This document shows positions 32,430-38,641 of a DNA stretch of 38,641 nt, one piece after another (position 1 is the first letter of the stretch; every line of letters begins with the position of its first letter). Location of the stretch: NCBI GenBank assembly GCA_964572855.1, contig CAZNGF010000018.1:1-38641 (forward strand), read 5' to 3'. The DNA comes from CAZNGF01 sp964572855 (GTDB lineage: Bacteria; Bipolaricaulota; Bipolaricaulia; RBG-16-55-9; JAJCYT01). The notes beneath the pieces are model-generated. The model was not told the origin of the DNA. It ran no database searches and was given only the letters and a program-made list of their open reading frames with translations. The position numbers and the translations under genes were made by a program.

Positions 32430-33170
32430 GTGATCGACCACCTCGCCTTCGTCTGGCACAACCTGCCCAACCTGTTGCTGGGGTTCCCGGGCGAGCGGCC
32501 CGGCGGGTTGGCGCTCAACGTGGTCTACGCGCTCCTGTCCATCGGGATGGCCTTCGCTCTGAGCCTGCCGCTCGGGTGGGGGCGGGTCAGCCCCTTCAGG
32601 CCGATCCGCTGGGCCTGTGCGCTCTACATCGAGACCCTGCGCGGGATGCCGTTGATCCTGATCGTGTTCTGGATCTTCAGCTACGGCGCGGCTTTTGGGC
32701 AGGAGTTAAGCCCGTTTGCCAGCGCCCTGATCGGCCTCGTCCTGTTCGGCTCCTCCTACTTGGCCGAGACCCTGGGGGCCGGCCTGCGCGCGGTGCCGGC
32801 CATCCAAATCGAGGCGGCCCGGAGCGCCGGGCTGGGGTCGGCCCAGATCGCCGTTTTCATCCGCTTCCCCCAGGCGCTCATGATCGCGCTCCCGGACATC
32901 ACGAGCCTGTTCATCACGATCTTCAAGGATTCCTCCGTGGCCGTGATCATCGGCGCGGGGGAACTGATGTACGTCTCGCAGGTCATCCTGAACCGCAGCG
33001 GGGCCAACGCGGAATACATGCTCTCGCTCTACGTGGCCGTGAGCCTCCTGTTCCTGCTCGGGGCGATCGCGGTCTCCCGGCTGTTGCGCGCGGCGGAAGC
33101 CCGCTGGGTGCGCCCACGACAGGCGAGCGCGCCCGCGCCGGCGCCGGCGTTCGAAGGGGAGCTGGCATGA
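32430..33170 (+). CDS. Polar amino-acid ABC transporter permease (first)
   Basis: 246 residues, five to six membrane helices. 'YIETLRGMPLILIVFWIF' (about 70-87) and the ATPase-docking loop 'IQIEAARSAGLGSAQIAVFIRFPQA' (about 129-153) are typical of HisM/GlnP-type permeases. The GTG at 32430 has a GAGGGGGGG ribosome site six bases upstream. The C-terminus is longer than usual, with an Ala/Pro-rich tail. It forms a heterodimer with the permease at 34925. The stop codon overlaps the ATPase start (ATGA at 33167). Confidence 0.92.
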   Translation: MIDHLAFVWHNLPNLLLGFPGERPGGLALNVVYALLSIGMAFALSLPLGWGRVSPFRPIRWACALYIETLRGMPLILIVFWIFSYGAAFGQELSPFASALIGLVLFGSSYLAETLGAGLRAVPAIQIEAARSAGLGSAQIAVFIRFPQALMIALPDITSLFITIFKDSSVAVIIGAGELMYVSQVILNRSGANAEYMLSLYVAVSLLFLLGAIAVSRLLRAAEARWVRPRQASAPAPAPAFEGELA

Positions 33171-33949
33171 TCGAATTGAGAGGCGTTTCGAAGCGCTTTG
33201 GCGCCCAAGATGTGCTGAAGCACGTGTGCTTGGAGGTCCGCGAGCACGAGGTGCTCGCGGTGTGCGGTCCGAGCGGCAGCGGCAAGAGCACGCTGCTGCG
33301 CTGCATCGTCGGGCTGGTGCCGATCGACGCCGGGGAGATCCGCGTGGACGGGATCCCGGTCGATTCCGACCAGAAGCGCCTGCGCCAGGTGCGCCAGCGC
33401 GCCAGCATCGTGTTCCAGGAGTTCAACCTCTACAGCCACCTCAACGTCCTGTCGAACCTGACCCTGGCGCCGATCCGCGTCCAGAAGCGCCCCCGCCGCG
33501 AGGCCGTGGGGCGGGCCCGCGAGCTGTTGAGTCGATTCGGCCTGTTGGACAAGGCCAAAGCCTATCCCGCGCAGCTCTCCGGCGGCGAGAAGCAGCGCGT
33601 GGCGGTGGCCCGCAGCCTCATGCTGCGGCCCAAGGTGCTGTTGCTGGACGAGGTGACCTCGAACCTCGACCCCGAGCGGGTGGGCGAGGTTTTGGAGACG
33701 ATCGGCCGGCTCGCCTGTGAGGGCATCACCCTGCTGCTGGTGACCCATCACCTCGCGTTCGCCCGACAAATCGCGGATCGGGTGGCGTTTTTGGACGGGG
33801 GCGAGCTGCTGGAGTTGAAACCCGTCCAGAACTTCTTCGAGGCCCCGGAGCACCCGCGCGCGCGCCAGTTCTTGCAGCACGCCAAGCTGCGCGCGGACCT
33901 GGGAATGGCCGCGCAGGCCATCGAGCTAGAGACCCCCGTGGGGAGGTGA
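33167..33949 (+). CDS. Polar amino-acid ABC transporter ATPase
   Basis: 260 residues. Walker A GPSGSGKST (about 34-42), Q-loop FQEFNLYSH (about 83-91), signature LSGGEKQRVAVARSL (about 138-152), Walker B VLLLDEVTSNLDP (about 158-170) and switch His in LLVTHH are intact. This is the GlnQ/HisP type. In place of the common LDEPTSALDP the protein has LDEVTSNLDP, which is tolerated in the family. The ATG at 33167 overlaps the permease stop codon by four bases. Confidence 0.95.
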   Translation: MIELRGVSKRFGAQDVLKHVCLEVREHEVLAVCGPSGSGKSTLLRCIVGLVPIDAGEIRVDGIPVDSDQKRLRQVRQRASIVFQEFNLYSHLNVLSNLTLAPIRVQKRPRREAVGRARELLSRFGLLDKAKAYPAQLSGGEKQRVAVARSLMLRPKVLLLDEVTSNLDPERVGEVLETIGRLACEGITLLLVTHHLAFARQIADRVAFLDGGELLELKPVQNFFEAPEHPRARQFLQHAKLRADLGMAAQAIELETPVGR

Positions 33950-33952
33950 TCG

Positions 33953-34003
33953 ATGCCCGCAAGCGTCGCAGCGGACAAGTCGTGGATGCATCAAACACAC
34001 TAG
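33953..34003 (+). CDS. Possible 16-codon leader ORF before the binding-protein gene
   Basis: An ATG at 33953, preceded by GGGGAGG at seven bases, opens a 16-residue frame (MPASVAADKSWMHQTH) that ends at the TAG of 34001-34003. It starts three bases past the ATPase stop codon, and its own stop codon lies inside the first of two duplicated ribosome sites for the next gene. It may be a translational coupler or leader peptide rather than a functional protein. Confidence 0.3.
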   Translation: MPASVAADKSWMHQTH

Positions 34004-34024
34004 GAGGCCAAATAGGAGGCCAAA
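34001..34024 (+). repeat. Tandem duplicated ribosome-binding site
   Basis: The 12-base unit TAGGAGGCCAAA occurs twice in a row (34001-34012, 34013-34024), immediately before the ATG at 34026. Each copy contains AGGAGG; the second is at the better distance. Confidence 0.9.
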
Positions 34025-34025
34025 C

Positions 34026-34871
34026 ATGTCGAAACGTTGGATCGCCGTCGCGCTGATCGGGGCTTTTCTGCTCTCGGTGCCCGGGTTGTTTTCGGGCTAC
34101 ACGCAGAGCGCCGGGAGCGCGCTGGATCGGATCGAGGCCGCGGGCGTCGTGCGCATCGGGACGCGCTTCGAAAACCCGCCCGCCAGCTTCATCGACGACG
34201 CGGGGGAGTGGGTCGGCTTCGACGTCGACCTGGGGGACGAGATCGCGCGCCGGCTCGGCGTCGAGGTCGAGCGCGTGCGCGTGGACGGCACGACCCGGAT
34301 TACGTTCCTGGCGCAGGGAAGAATCGACCTGGCCGTGGCCAGCATGAACCACACGCGCCGCCGCGACGACCCGATCGACTTCTCGGTCACGTACTTCTGG
34401 GACGGACAATCCCTCATGGGGCTCAAGGACCGTGGCTTCGAGCGGGTCGAGGACATCTCGATCATGGCCGCCGTGGAAGGGTCTTCTGCCATCCCCAATA
34501 TTCGGCGTTACTTCGAAGAGAGAGGGCTCCCGCTCCCCGAGATCAAGCAATTTCGCAACCAAGCGGAAGCCCTCAACGCCGTCCGCAACGGTCAGGCGGA
34601 CGCGTTCGGCCAGGATAGCACGTTGTTGTTCGGGATTGCAGCCGGCGACCCCGATTTCGTGATCATCGGCGCGCCGTTCGCCGACGTGTTCTACGGGGTG
34701 GGCGTGCCGGAAAACGACTCCGAGTTCCGGGACGCGATCAACTTCGCCCTGCACGACCTCTGGAGCGACGGGACCTACATGGCGCTGTTCGAGACGTGGT
34801 TCGTGGGCGAGGACGCGGCGGCGGGCTTCGAGTTCCCGTTGCTGGGGGAGATGGAGGTTTGGGAGAAGTAG
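34026..34871 (+). CDS. Polar amino-acid ABC transporter substrate-binding protein
   Basis: 281 residues. A signal peptide (1-29, no lipobox Cys) leads to a family 3 periplasmic binding fold: 'RIEAAGVVRIGTRFENPPASFIDDAGEWVGFDVDLGDEIARRLG' in pieces, 'VDGTTRITFLAQGRIDLAVASMNHT', 'FWDGQSLMG' and 'GQADAFGQDSTLL'. The Arg of the ligand site ('TRITFL', about 93-98) is kept; amino-acid binding is expected, identity unknown. Lack of a lipobox suggests a free periplasmic protein, hence an outer membrane or wall-retained form. Two tandem ribosome sites precede it, fitting the high amounts usual for binding proteins. Confidence 0.92.
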   Translation: MSKRWIAVALIGAFLLSVPGLFSGYTQSAGSALDRIEAAGVVRIGTRFENPPASFIDDAGEWVGFDVDLGDEIARRLGVEVERVRVDGTTRITFLAQGRIDLAVASMNHTRRRDDPIDFSVTYFWDGQSLMGLKDRGFERVEDISIMAAVEGSSAIPNIRRYFEERGLPLPEIKQFRNQAEALNAVRNGQADAFGQDSTLLFGIAAGDPDFVIIGAPFADVFYGVGVPENDSEFRDAINFALHDLWSDGTYMALFETWFVGEDAAAGFEFPLLGEMEVWEK

Positions 34872-34880
34872 CGAGGCAAC

Positions 34881-34908
34881 GCGTGGCGGGGGAGGTCCCC
34901 CGCCACGC
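34881..34908 (+). terminator. Intra-operon 13-base hairpin
   Basis: GCGTGGCGGGGGA (34881-34893) and TCCCCCGCCACGC (34896-34908) are perfect inverted repeats separated by two bases, ten bases past the binding-protein stop codon and 16 bases before the next permease. No U-run follows. It most likely blocks 3' decay or partially stops transcription, so that the binding protein is made in excess over the permease. Confidence 0.75.
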
Positions 34909-34924
34909 CTGAACGCGGGAGCGC

Positions 34925-35689
34925 ATGGCTTACGAATTCGATTGGTCCGTGTTGTGGGAGCGCCAGTTCGTCGACCTGTTCCTGCAGGGGCTGGCGGTCA
35001 CGCTCGCGCTCACCGTCGTGACCTCCCTGCTCTCCCTGCTGCTGGGCGGCCTGTTCGCGCTGCTTCGTCGCAGCCGTTGTGGCTTCGCTCGCGGGTTCGC
35101 CCTGGCCTATATCGAGGTCTTCCGCGGGGTGCCGGCGCTCATGCAGATCGCCTTCTGGGGCTTTGCCTTCCCGCTGCTCTTCCCCCTGGAACTGCGGGTC
35201 GAGTGGCTCTATCGCAACGCGTTCCTGGCTTGGGTGTCGTCCTGGTCGGGCCTTCCCGTCAACTTCGAGTTCGCGGCCGCCGCGTTGGGGCTCTCGCTCA
35301 ACACGAGCGCGTACCTGGCGGAGATCCTGCGCGCCGGCATGAACGCCGTGCCGGCCGGCGAGGTCGAGGCGGCCCGCGCCAGCGGGATGGGCACCGCCCA
35401 GCTCTACCGCCACCTCCTCTACCCGCAGGCGCTGCGGCGCATGTTCCCGCCGCTCAGCACGCGCCTGCTCCACAACATGAAGAACACCGCGCTGGGCTCG
35501 GTCGTGGCGGTGGAAGAGCTGTTCCGGCAGGCGAGGGTGGCCATCTCCTACACCTTCCGGGGCCCCGAGTTCCTGCTCGAGGTCACCGTGATCTACCTGT
35601 TGCTGTCCTGGTCGGTCGTGCTGGTCATCCGTCAAGTCGAGCGCGCGCTGCGCGCGCGCGGCCAGCTTCCGCAGGCCGACTCGGGCTGA
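34925..35689 (+). CDS. Polar amino-acid ABC transporter permease (second)
   Basis: 254 residues. 'YIEVFRGVPALMQIAFWGFAF' (about 60-80), 'NTSAYLAEILRAGMNAV' and the docking loop 'EVEAARASGMGTAQLYRHLLYPQA' (about 146-169) identify it as a HisQ/GlnP-type permease, partner of the one at 32430. The extended loop between helices ('ELRVEWLYRNAFLAWVSSWSG', shown in part) is longer than typical. The ATG at 34925 has GGGAG six bases upstream. It closes the operon; the order permease-ATPase-binding protein-permease is unusual. Confidence 0.92.
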   Translation: MAYEFDWSVLWERQFVDLFLQGLAVTLALTVVTSLLSLLLGGLFALLRRSRCGFARGFALAYIEVFRGVPALMQIAFWGFAFPLLFPLELRVEWLYRNAFLAWVSSWSGLPVNFEFAAAALGLSLNTSAYLAEILRAGMNAVPAGEVEAARASGMGTAQLYRHLLYPQALRRMFPPLSTRLLHNMKNTALGSVVAVEELFRQARVAISYTFRGPEFLLEVTVIYLLLSWSVVLVIRQVERALRARGQLPQADSG

Positions 35690-35820
35690 CGCGCGCGGGC
35701 AGGCACCGTTTGGAAAGCGCGTAAGCGCCACACGAGCGTCCTTGCGACGCCCAGCCTCTGTAACGCTGACAACATATCAGAGCTTTTCCCCGTGCTATGC
35801 TTTTTGTATGGAGGGCATCG

Positions 35821-36897
35821 ATGAGACGCCTATGTGATTTGACCGTGACGTTTGCGATGGTGGGGCTGATCCTGACGCTGGGGGCGGTGACGGCCGGCGC
35901 GCAGATGAGCGACGACCTGGCCGAGCGGGTTCAGGAAGCCGTGGTCTGGGTCACCAGCGAGCGCGGGGGCGCCAGCGGCTTCGTCTTCGGCGGCCAGGGG
36001 TTTGTCATGACGGCTTACCACGTCGCCCAGGGCACGCGCGAGCTTCAAGTGCGCCTGTACGACGGGACGGTGCTGGATGCCGAGTTGGTCAAGTTCGACC
36101 GCACGGCCGACCTGGCCATCGTCAAGGTGGACCGCACGTTCCGCCGGCCGCTCGTGTTCACGGACTCCTTCACGCAGGTGAGCCTGCTCAACGACGCGTT
36201 CGCGGCCGGGTATCCGGCCTTGGGCGGGAGCGCGTCCTTTACGATGACCCGCGGCACGATCGCAAGCTTCCGCCGCGTGAGCGAGAACGTGGAGCTCATC
36301 CAGCACACCGCGCTCATCGGCGACGGCAGCGACGGGGGGCCGCTGGTGAACCGCTTCGGCCGCGTGATCGGCGTCGTGACGACGCGCGCCGGCGGCGCGC
36401 GCCTCCTGCCGGGCGGCGGGGGCTTTGCGGTGTCGGCCAACGCGGTGCGCCGGCTGCTGTTGCAGCAACCCTCGCTGGTGCGCCCGCTGCTGCGCACCGC
36501 GCCGGGCGGGGCCAACCAGGCGCCGCAGGCCCGCATCTCGGCCGGGACGAGCTCGGCCGCGCTGGGGCAGACCGTACGTCTGGACGCCTCGGGCTCGACC
36601 GACCCCGACGGGCGCGTCACCCAGTACGCCTGGGACCTCAACGACGACGGCACGGCCGACCAGTTCGGCGCCAGCGTCGAATACCGCTGCGACGTGCAGG
36701 GGACCCAGACCGTCACGCTCACGGTCAGCGACGATGGGGGCGCCACGGGCGAGGCCAGCGCGCAGCTCACCTGCGGGCAGGGAGGGCAGGCCGCGCAAGC
36801 GCCGACCGGCGGGCCGAGCCAGAACCAGCAGCTGCTCATCCTGGGCGGCCTCGGGGCGGCCGTGCTGCTGGCCGTGCTGCTGCTGTCGATGGGGTAA
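35821..36897 (+). CDS. HtrA-fold protease-like protein with altered catalytic Ser, PKD domain and C-terminal anchor
   Basis: 358 residues. Signal peptide about 1-27. A trypsin-like domain follows (about 35-215) with catalytic His in TAYHVAQG (H67) and Asp in DRTADLAIV (D97). The serine box, normally GNSGGPLVN, reads GSDGGPLVN (169-177), so the nucleophile position is Asp171 and the only Ser is one place earlier. A PKD-like Ig domain (about 236-325, 'VRLDASGSTDPDGRVTQYAWDLNDDG' in pieces) and a membrane helix (about 336-356) end the protein. It is thus probably a binding protein facing outside, not a working protease. GGAGGG precedes the ATG at 35821; TATGCT (35796-35801) may be its -10. Confidence 0.88.
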   Translation: MRRLCDLTVTFAMVGLILTLGAVTAGAQMSDDLAERVQEAVVWVTSERGGASGFVFGGQGFVMTAYHVAQGTRELQVRLYDGTVLDAELVKFDRTADLAIVKVDRTFRRPLVFTDSFTQVSLLNDAFAAGYPALGGSASFTMTRGTIASFRRVSENVELIQHTALIGDGSDGGPLVNRFGRVIGVVTTRAGGARLLPGGGGFAVSANAVRRLLLQQPSLVRPLLRTAPGGANQAPQARISAGTSSAALGQTVRLDASGSTDPDGRVTQYAWDLNDDGTADQFGASVEYRCDVQGTQTVTLTVSDDGGATGEASAQLTCGQGGQAAQAPTGGPSQNQQLLILGGLGAAVLLAVLLLSMG

Positions 36898-36906
36898 CGC
36901 GACGGG

Positions 36907-37617
36907 CTAGAGTCTTGCCTTGAGCGCTGCGGCGCGCTCGGGGGCGATCTCGAATTGGATGAGGTCGTTCAACAACCCGCGCAGCCGCAGGCCGCCCGCG
37001 TCGAGCTGCCCTTCCAGAATCCGAAACGCCCGCTCGAGCGCGTAGTCCGCCGGGAAGCGCCAGGTCTCGATCAGCGTCGTGGCCGCGCCGTCGACCGGCG
37101 AGGTCTGGCGCACCCAACTGCGGACCGCGGGGGCGTACCAGAGGCGCCAAGAGCGCTCCGCGCGCTCGTAGCGGATCTCGAAGGTGTCGAACGTCCCGAA
37201 GCCCGTCTCGACTTGGTCGAGCGCGACCACCTCGGCCGCGATGCGCGGCGCGCTCAGGAACCCCGCGCTGGCGGCCTCGCGCACGATCCAGGTCTTGCCC
37301 ACGGCCAGCGGGAAGTCCAGATAGCTCTGCGGCTCGGGCGTGTTGGTGCCGCGCGGGAAGGGCGCGCGCACCGGCGCGAAGGCGAGGGTCGTGCGGGTGT
37401 CGTCCCCGTCGCGCTCGACTTCGAGCAGCACGTAATGGTCCTCGCCCCGGATGGGGCGCGTCGCCAGCGTCCAGTATTCAAGCGTCGTCCCGTCGTCGGC
37501 GCGGTAGGCCCAGTAATCGCCGGGCGCCCACTGCGGCCGCACTGCCTCGTCCACCAGCGCCCCGAAGGCCGCCCCCGCCAACATCAACCCCGCCAACGCC
37601 GCTGCCACCGTTTTCAT
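36907..37617 (-). CDS. Secreted hypothetical protein, 236 residues
   Basis: AAGGGAG lies eight bases before the ATG at 37617. A signal peptide (1-19, MKT then an Ala/Leu/Gly run) is followed by a beta-rich mature domain with repeated 'YWAYRADDGTTLEYWTL', 'DHYVLLEVERDGDD' and 'FDTFEIRYERAERSWRLWYAPAV' strands. This resembles lipoprotein-like beta-sheet proteins such as the DUF3108 or LolA/B-like folds, where 'G.F.T..v...' and 'W.APGvG.V' occur, but I cannot assign one. The C-terminus ends in short helices. It converges with the protease-like gene, nine bases apart. Confidence 0.75.
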   Translation of the reverse strand: MKTVAAALAGLMLAGAAFGALVDEAVRPQWAPGDYWAYRADDGTTLEYWTLATRPIRGEDHYVLLEVERDGDDTRTTLAFAPVRAPFPRGTNTPEPQSYLDFPLAVGKTWIVREAASAGFLSAPRIAAEVVALDQVETGFGTFDTFEIRYERAERSWRLWYAPAVRSWVRQTSPVDGAATTLIETWRFPADYALERAFRILEGQLDAGGLRLRGLLNDLIQFEIAPERAAALKARL

Positions 37618-37653
37618 TTGGGTCACTCCCTTGCGTAGAAGCCGCTTTTCCCC

Positions 37654-37700
37654 TTGCAATCGCGGGGTTCGGCGGATAAGCTTTCTCGTAACAATGTTAC
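37654..37700 (+). promoter_or_regulatory. Promoter with overlapping dyad before the 37711 gene
   Basis: TTGCAA (37654-37659), 17 bases, TAAGCT (37677-37682). The predicted start near 37689 coincides with the inverted repeat GTAAC-AAT-GTTAC (37688-37700), which could be an operator or a 5'-end hairpin just before the ribosome site. Confidence 0.45.
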
Positions 37701-37710
37701 AGGGGGGAGC

Positions 37711-38511
37711 ATGAGAAATCGACCCGCGCTGCTGACGCTGCTGACGCTGCTGACGGTGTTGCTGGCCCTGCCCGCGTTTTCCCAAGCGAATTTCGATCCT
37801 GAAGGGCGCTACACTTACGTACTCAACGAGGAGATCGTGGCCGAGGAGGACTTCACCTTCGAAACGCGCGAGGACGGCAACCTGGAGATGAACTCGGTCT
37901 TTCTCCTGCTGAGCGAGGAGTTTCAGCTGGAATTTGAGACCGACCGCCTGTTCGACCAGACGCTCGTGCTCACGCCCGAGCTGGGCCTGGTCCGCTTCGA
38001 GCTCGCCTCGGAGACGGCCCAGGGTCAGCTCAGCGTCAACGCGACCGTTTCTGCCGGGATCGCCACCATCCGCTTCACCACCATCGACGTCGAGGACGAG
38101 GAGGAGCGCAACGGCGAGATCGACGTCATCCTGGAGGACAACGTCGTGGCCAGCGGCGTGTCGGGCTCGGGCGCGCAGTTGAGCGTGCTGCAGCAGCTCA
38201 TCTTCCAGCGCGGCATCGAGCGCGAGACGACGTTGCTGGCCTTCAACCCCACCAGCCTGGACCGGCCGCTGGTCGAGGTCACGATTGCGCCTCTCGACCC
38301 CGTCACGGTGCAAGCCGGCGGCGAGCAATTCGAGGCGACGCGCTTCAGCGTCTCGCAGCTGCTGCAGGGCGAGGACGGCGACGAGTTCGTCGTCGAGCTG
38401 CTCGCGCGCGAGGGCAAGATGGTCGGCTACCGCGCGTTCTCGCAGACCTCGACGCTGCTGGTGTACCGCTCGGACCTGTTTCCGGACGGGATCCAGATCG
38501 TCCAGAGCTAA
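37711..38511 (+). CDS. Secreted beta-rich hypothetical protein, operon with ABC ATPase
   Basis: 266 residues. GGGGGGAG precedes the ATG at 37711. A signal peptide (1-25, with three LLT repeats) leads to an acidic, beta-rich mature part ('EFQLEFETDRLFDQTLVLTPEL', in family-neutral strands) with no Cys. It is followed 10 bases later by a LolD/MacB-type ATPase gene, so it may be the exported partner of an ABC exporter that handles lipoproteins or a substrate outside the membrane. The family is not identified. The 9-base unit CTGCTGACG is repeated three times (37729-37755) in the signal peptide. Confidence 0.75.
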   Translation: MRNRPALLTLLTLLTVLLALPAFSQANFDPEGRYTYVLNEEIVAEEDFTFETREDGNLEMNSVFLLLSEEFQLEFETDRLFDQTLVLTPELGLVRFELASETAQGQLSVNATVSAGIATIRFTTIDVEDEEERNGEIDVILEDNVVASGVSGSGAQLSVLQQLIFQRGIERETTLLAFNPTSLDRPLVEVTIAPLDPVTVQAGGEQFEATRFSVSQLLQGEDGDEFVVELLAREGKMVGYRAFSQTSTLLVYRSDLFPDGIQIVQS

Positions 38512-38521
38512 GGGGGACCAC

Positions 38522-38641
38522 GTGATCGTCGAGGTCAAAGACGCAACCCGGGTCTATCACCTGGGCAAGACCGAGGTGCGCGCCCTGCGGGGCGTGAGCC
38601 TGCAGGTCGAGGCGGGCGACTCGCTGGCCATCATGGGGCCG
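38522..38641 (+). CDS. ABC transporter ATPase, LolD/MacB/FtsE type (5' part only)
   Basis: The GTG at 38522 is preceded by AGGGGGA, and the 40 visible codons read to the window edge. They include 'VYHLGKTEVRALRGVSLQV' and 'GDSLAIMGP', the start of Walker A. The first phrase is characteristic of the LolD/MacB/YknY group, which energises mechanotransmission exporters or lipoprotein release. The rest of the gene, and probably a permease, lies beyond the window. Confidence 0.85.
   Translation, partial: MIVEVKDATRVYHLGKTEVRALRGVSLQVEAGDSLAIMGP

Overview
The window is high-GC bacterial DNA with strongly G/C-biased third codon positions, tight gene packing, GGAGG-type ribosome sites mixed with apparently leaderless genes, and frequent TTG/GTG starts. 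The gene set (a short housekeeping sigma factor, a type-2 NADH dehydrogenase, a menaquinol-type Rieske/cytochrome b, TPR and FG-GAP proteins, Tat signals) fits a soil or aquatic Chloroflexota-like bacterium. That placement is an impression from gene content, not a phylogenetic result. I see no tRNA, rRNA, CRISPR array, insertion sequence or prophage. One 100-base run of N (7194-7293) interrupts a gene.

Region 1 (1-3219): the 3' end of a TPR protein, a small secreted Gly-rich protein, and a type-2 NADH dehydrogenase with an extra C-terminal membrane domain. Upstream of the dehydrogenase are two copies of a dyad operator, GTAAG-N4-CTTAC.

Region 2 (3220-13261) is the centrepiece. A six-heme membrane-anchored cytochrome c is divergent from a nine-gene operon that starts with a perfect TTGACA-17-TATAAT promoter. 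The operon reads Rieske protein, cytochrome b6-type subunit, rnfC, rnfD, rnfG, rnfE, rnfA, a hybrid rnfB (NqrF-like [2Fe-2S] domain plus two RnfB-type Fe-S domains), and finally a fusion of a [2Fe-2S] ferredoxin to cytochrome b subunit IV. A complete Rnf complex is thus embedded inside a split cytochrome bc complex, and the two are tied together at protein level by the ferredoxin-subunit IV fusion. My inference is a single ion-pumping NADH/ferredoxin:quinone:cytochrome c machine, or its reverse.

Region 3 (13262-18511): a small winged-helix-like protein, two hypothetical genes, a Cys-rich secreted protein with a DUF411 copper-type Tat lipoprotein behind a CRP/FNR-like dyad, an LSm-like membrane protein, an eight-repeat FG-GAP propeller, and a DUF3887-like protein.

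Region 4 (18512-22211): housekeeping sigma factor with clear promoter and terminator, a ComEA-like protein, a Cys/His-motif protein of unknown role, and RarA.

Region 5 (22300-31990): tungstate transporter genes tupA-tupB without an adjacent ATPase gene, a metallophosphoesterase, a double GNAT protein, a MauG-like di-heme peroxidase, a 56-residue membrane protein behind two more copies of the dyad operator, a YbdG-like mechanosensitive channel, a DinB-like protein, a four-helix membrane protein, and a divergent HAD phosphatase/sulfite-oxidase-family pair.

Region 6 (32031-38641): a polar amino-acid ABC transporter operon (permease, ATPase, binding protein, hairpin, permease), an HtrA-fold protein that has lost its catalytic serine and gained a PKD domain, two secreted hypothetical proteins, and the start of a LolD/MacB-type ABC ATPase cut by the window edge.
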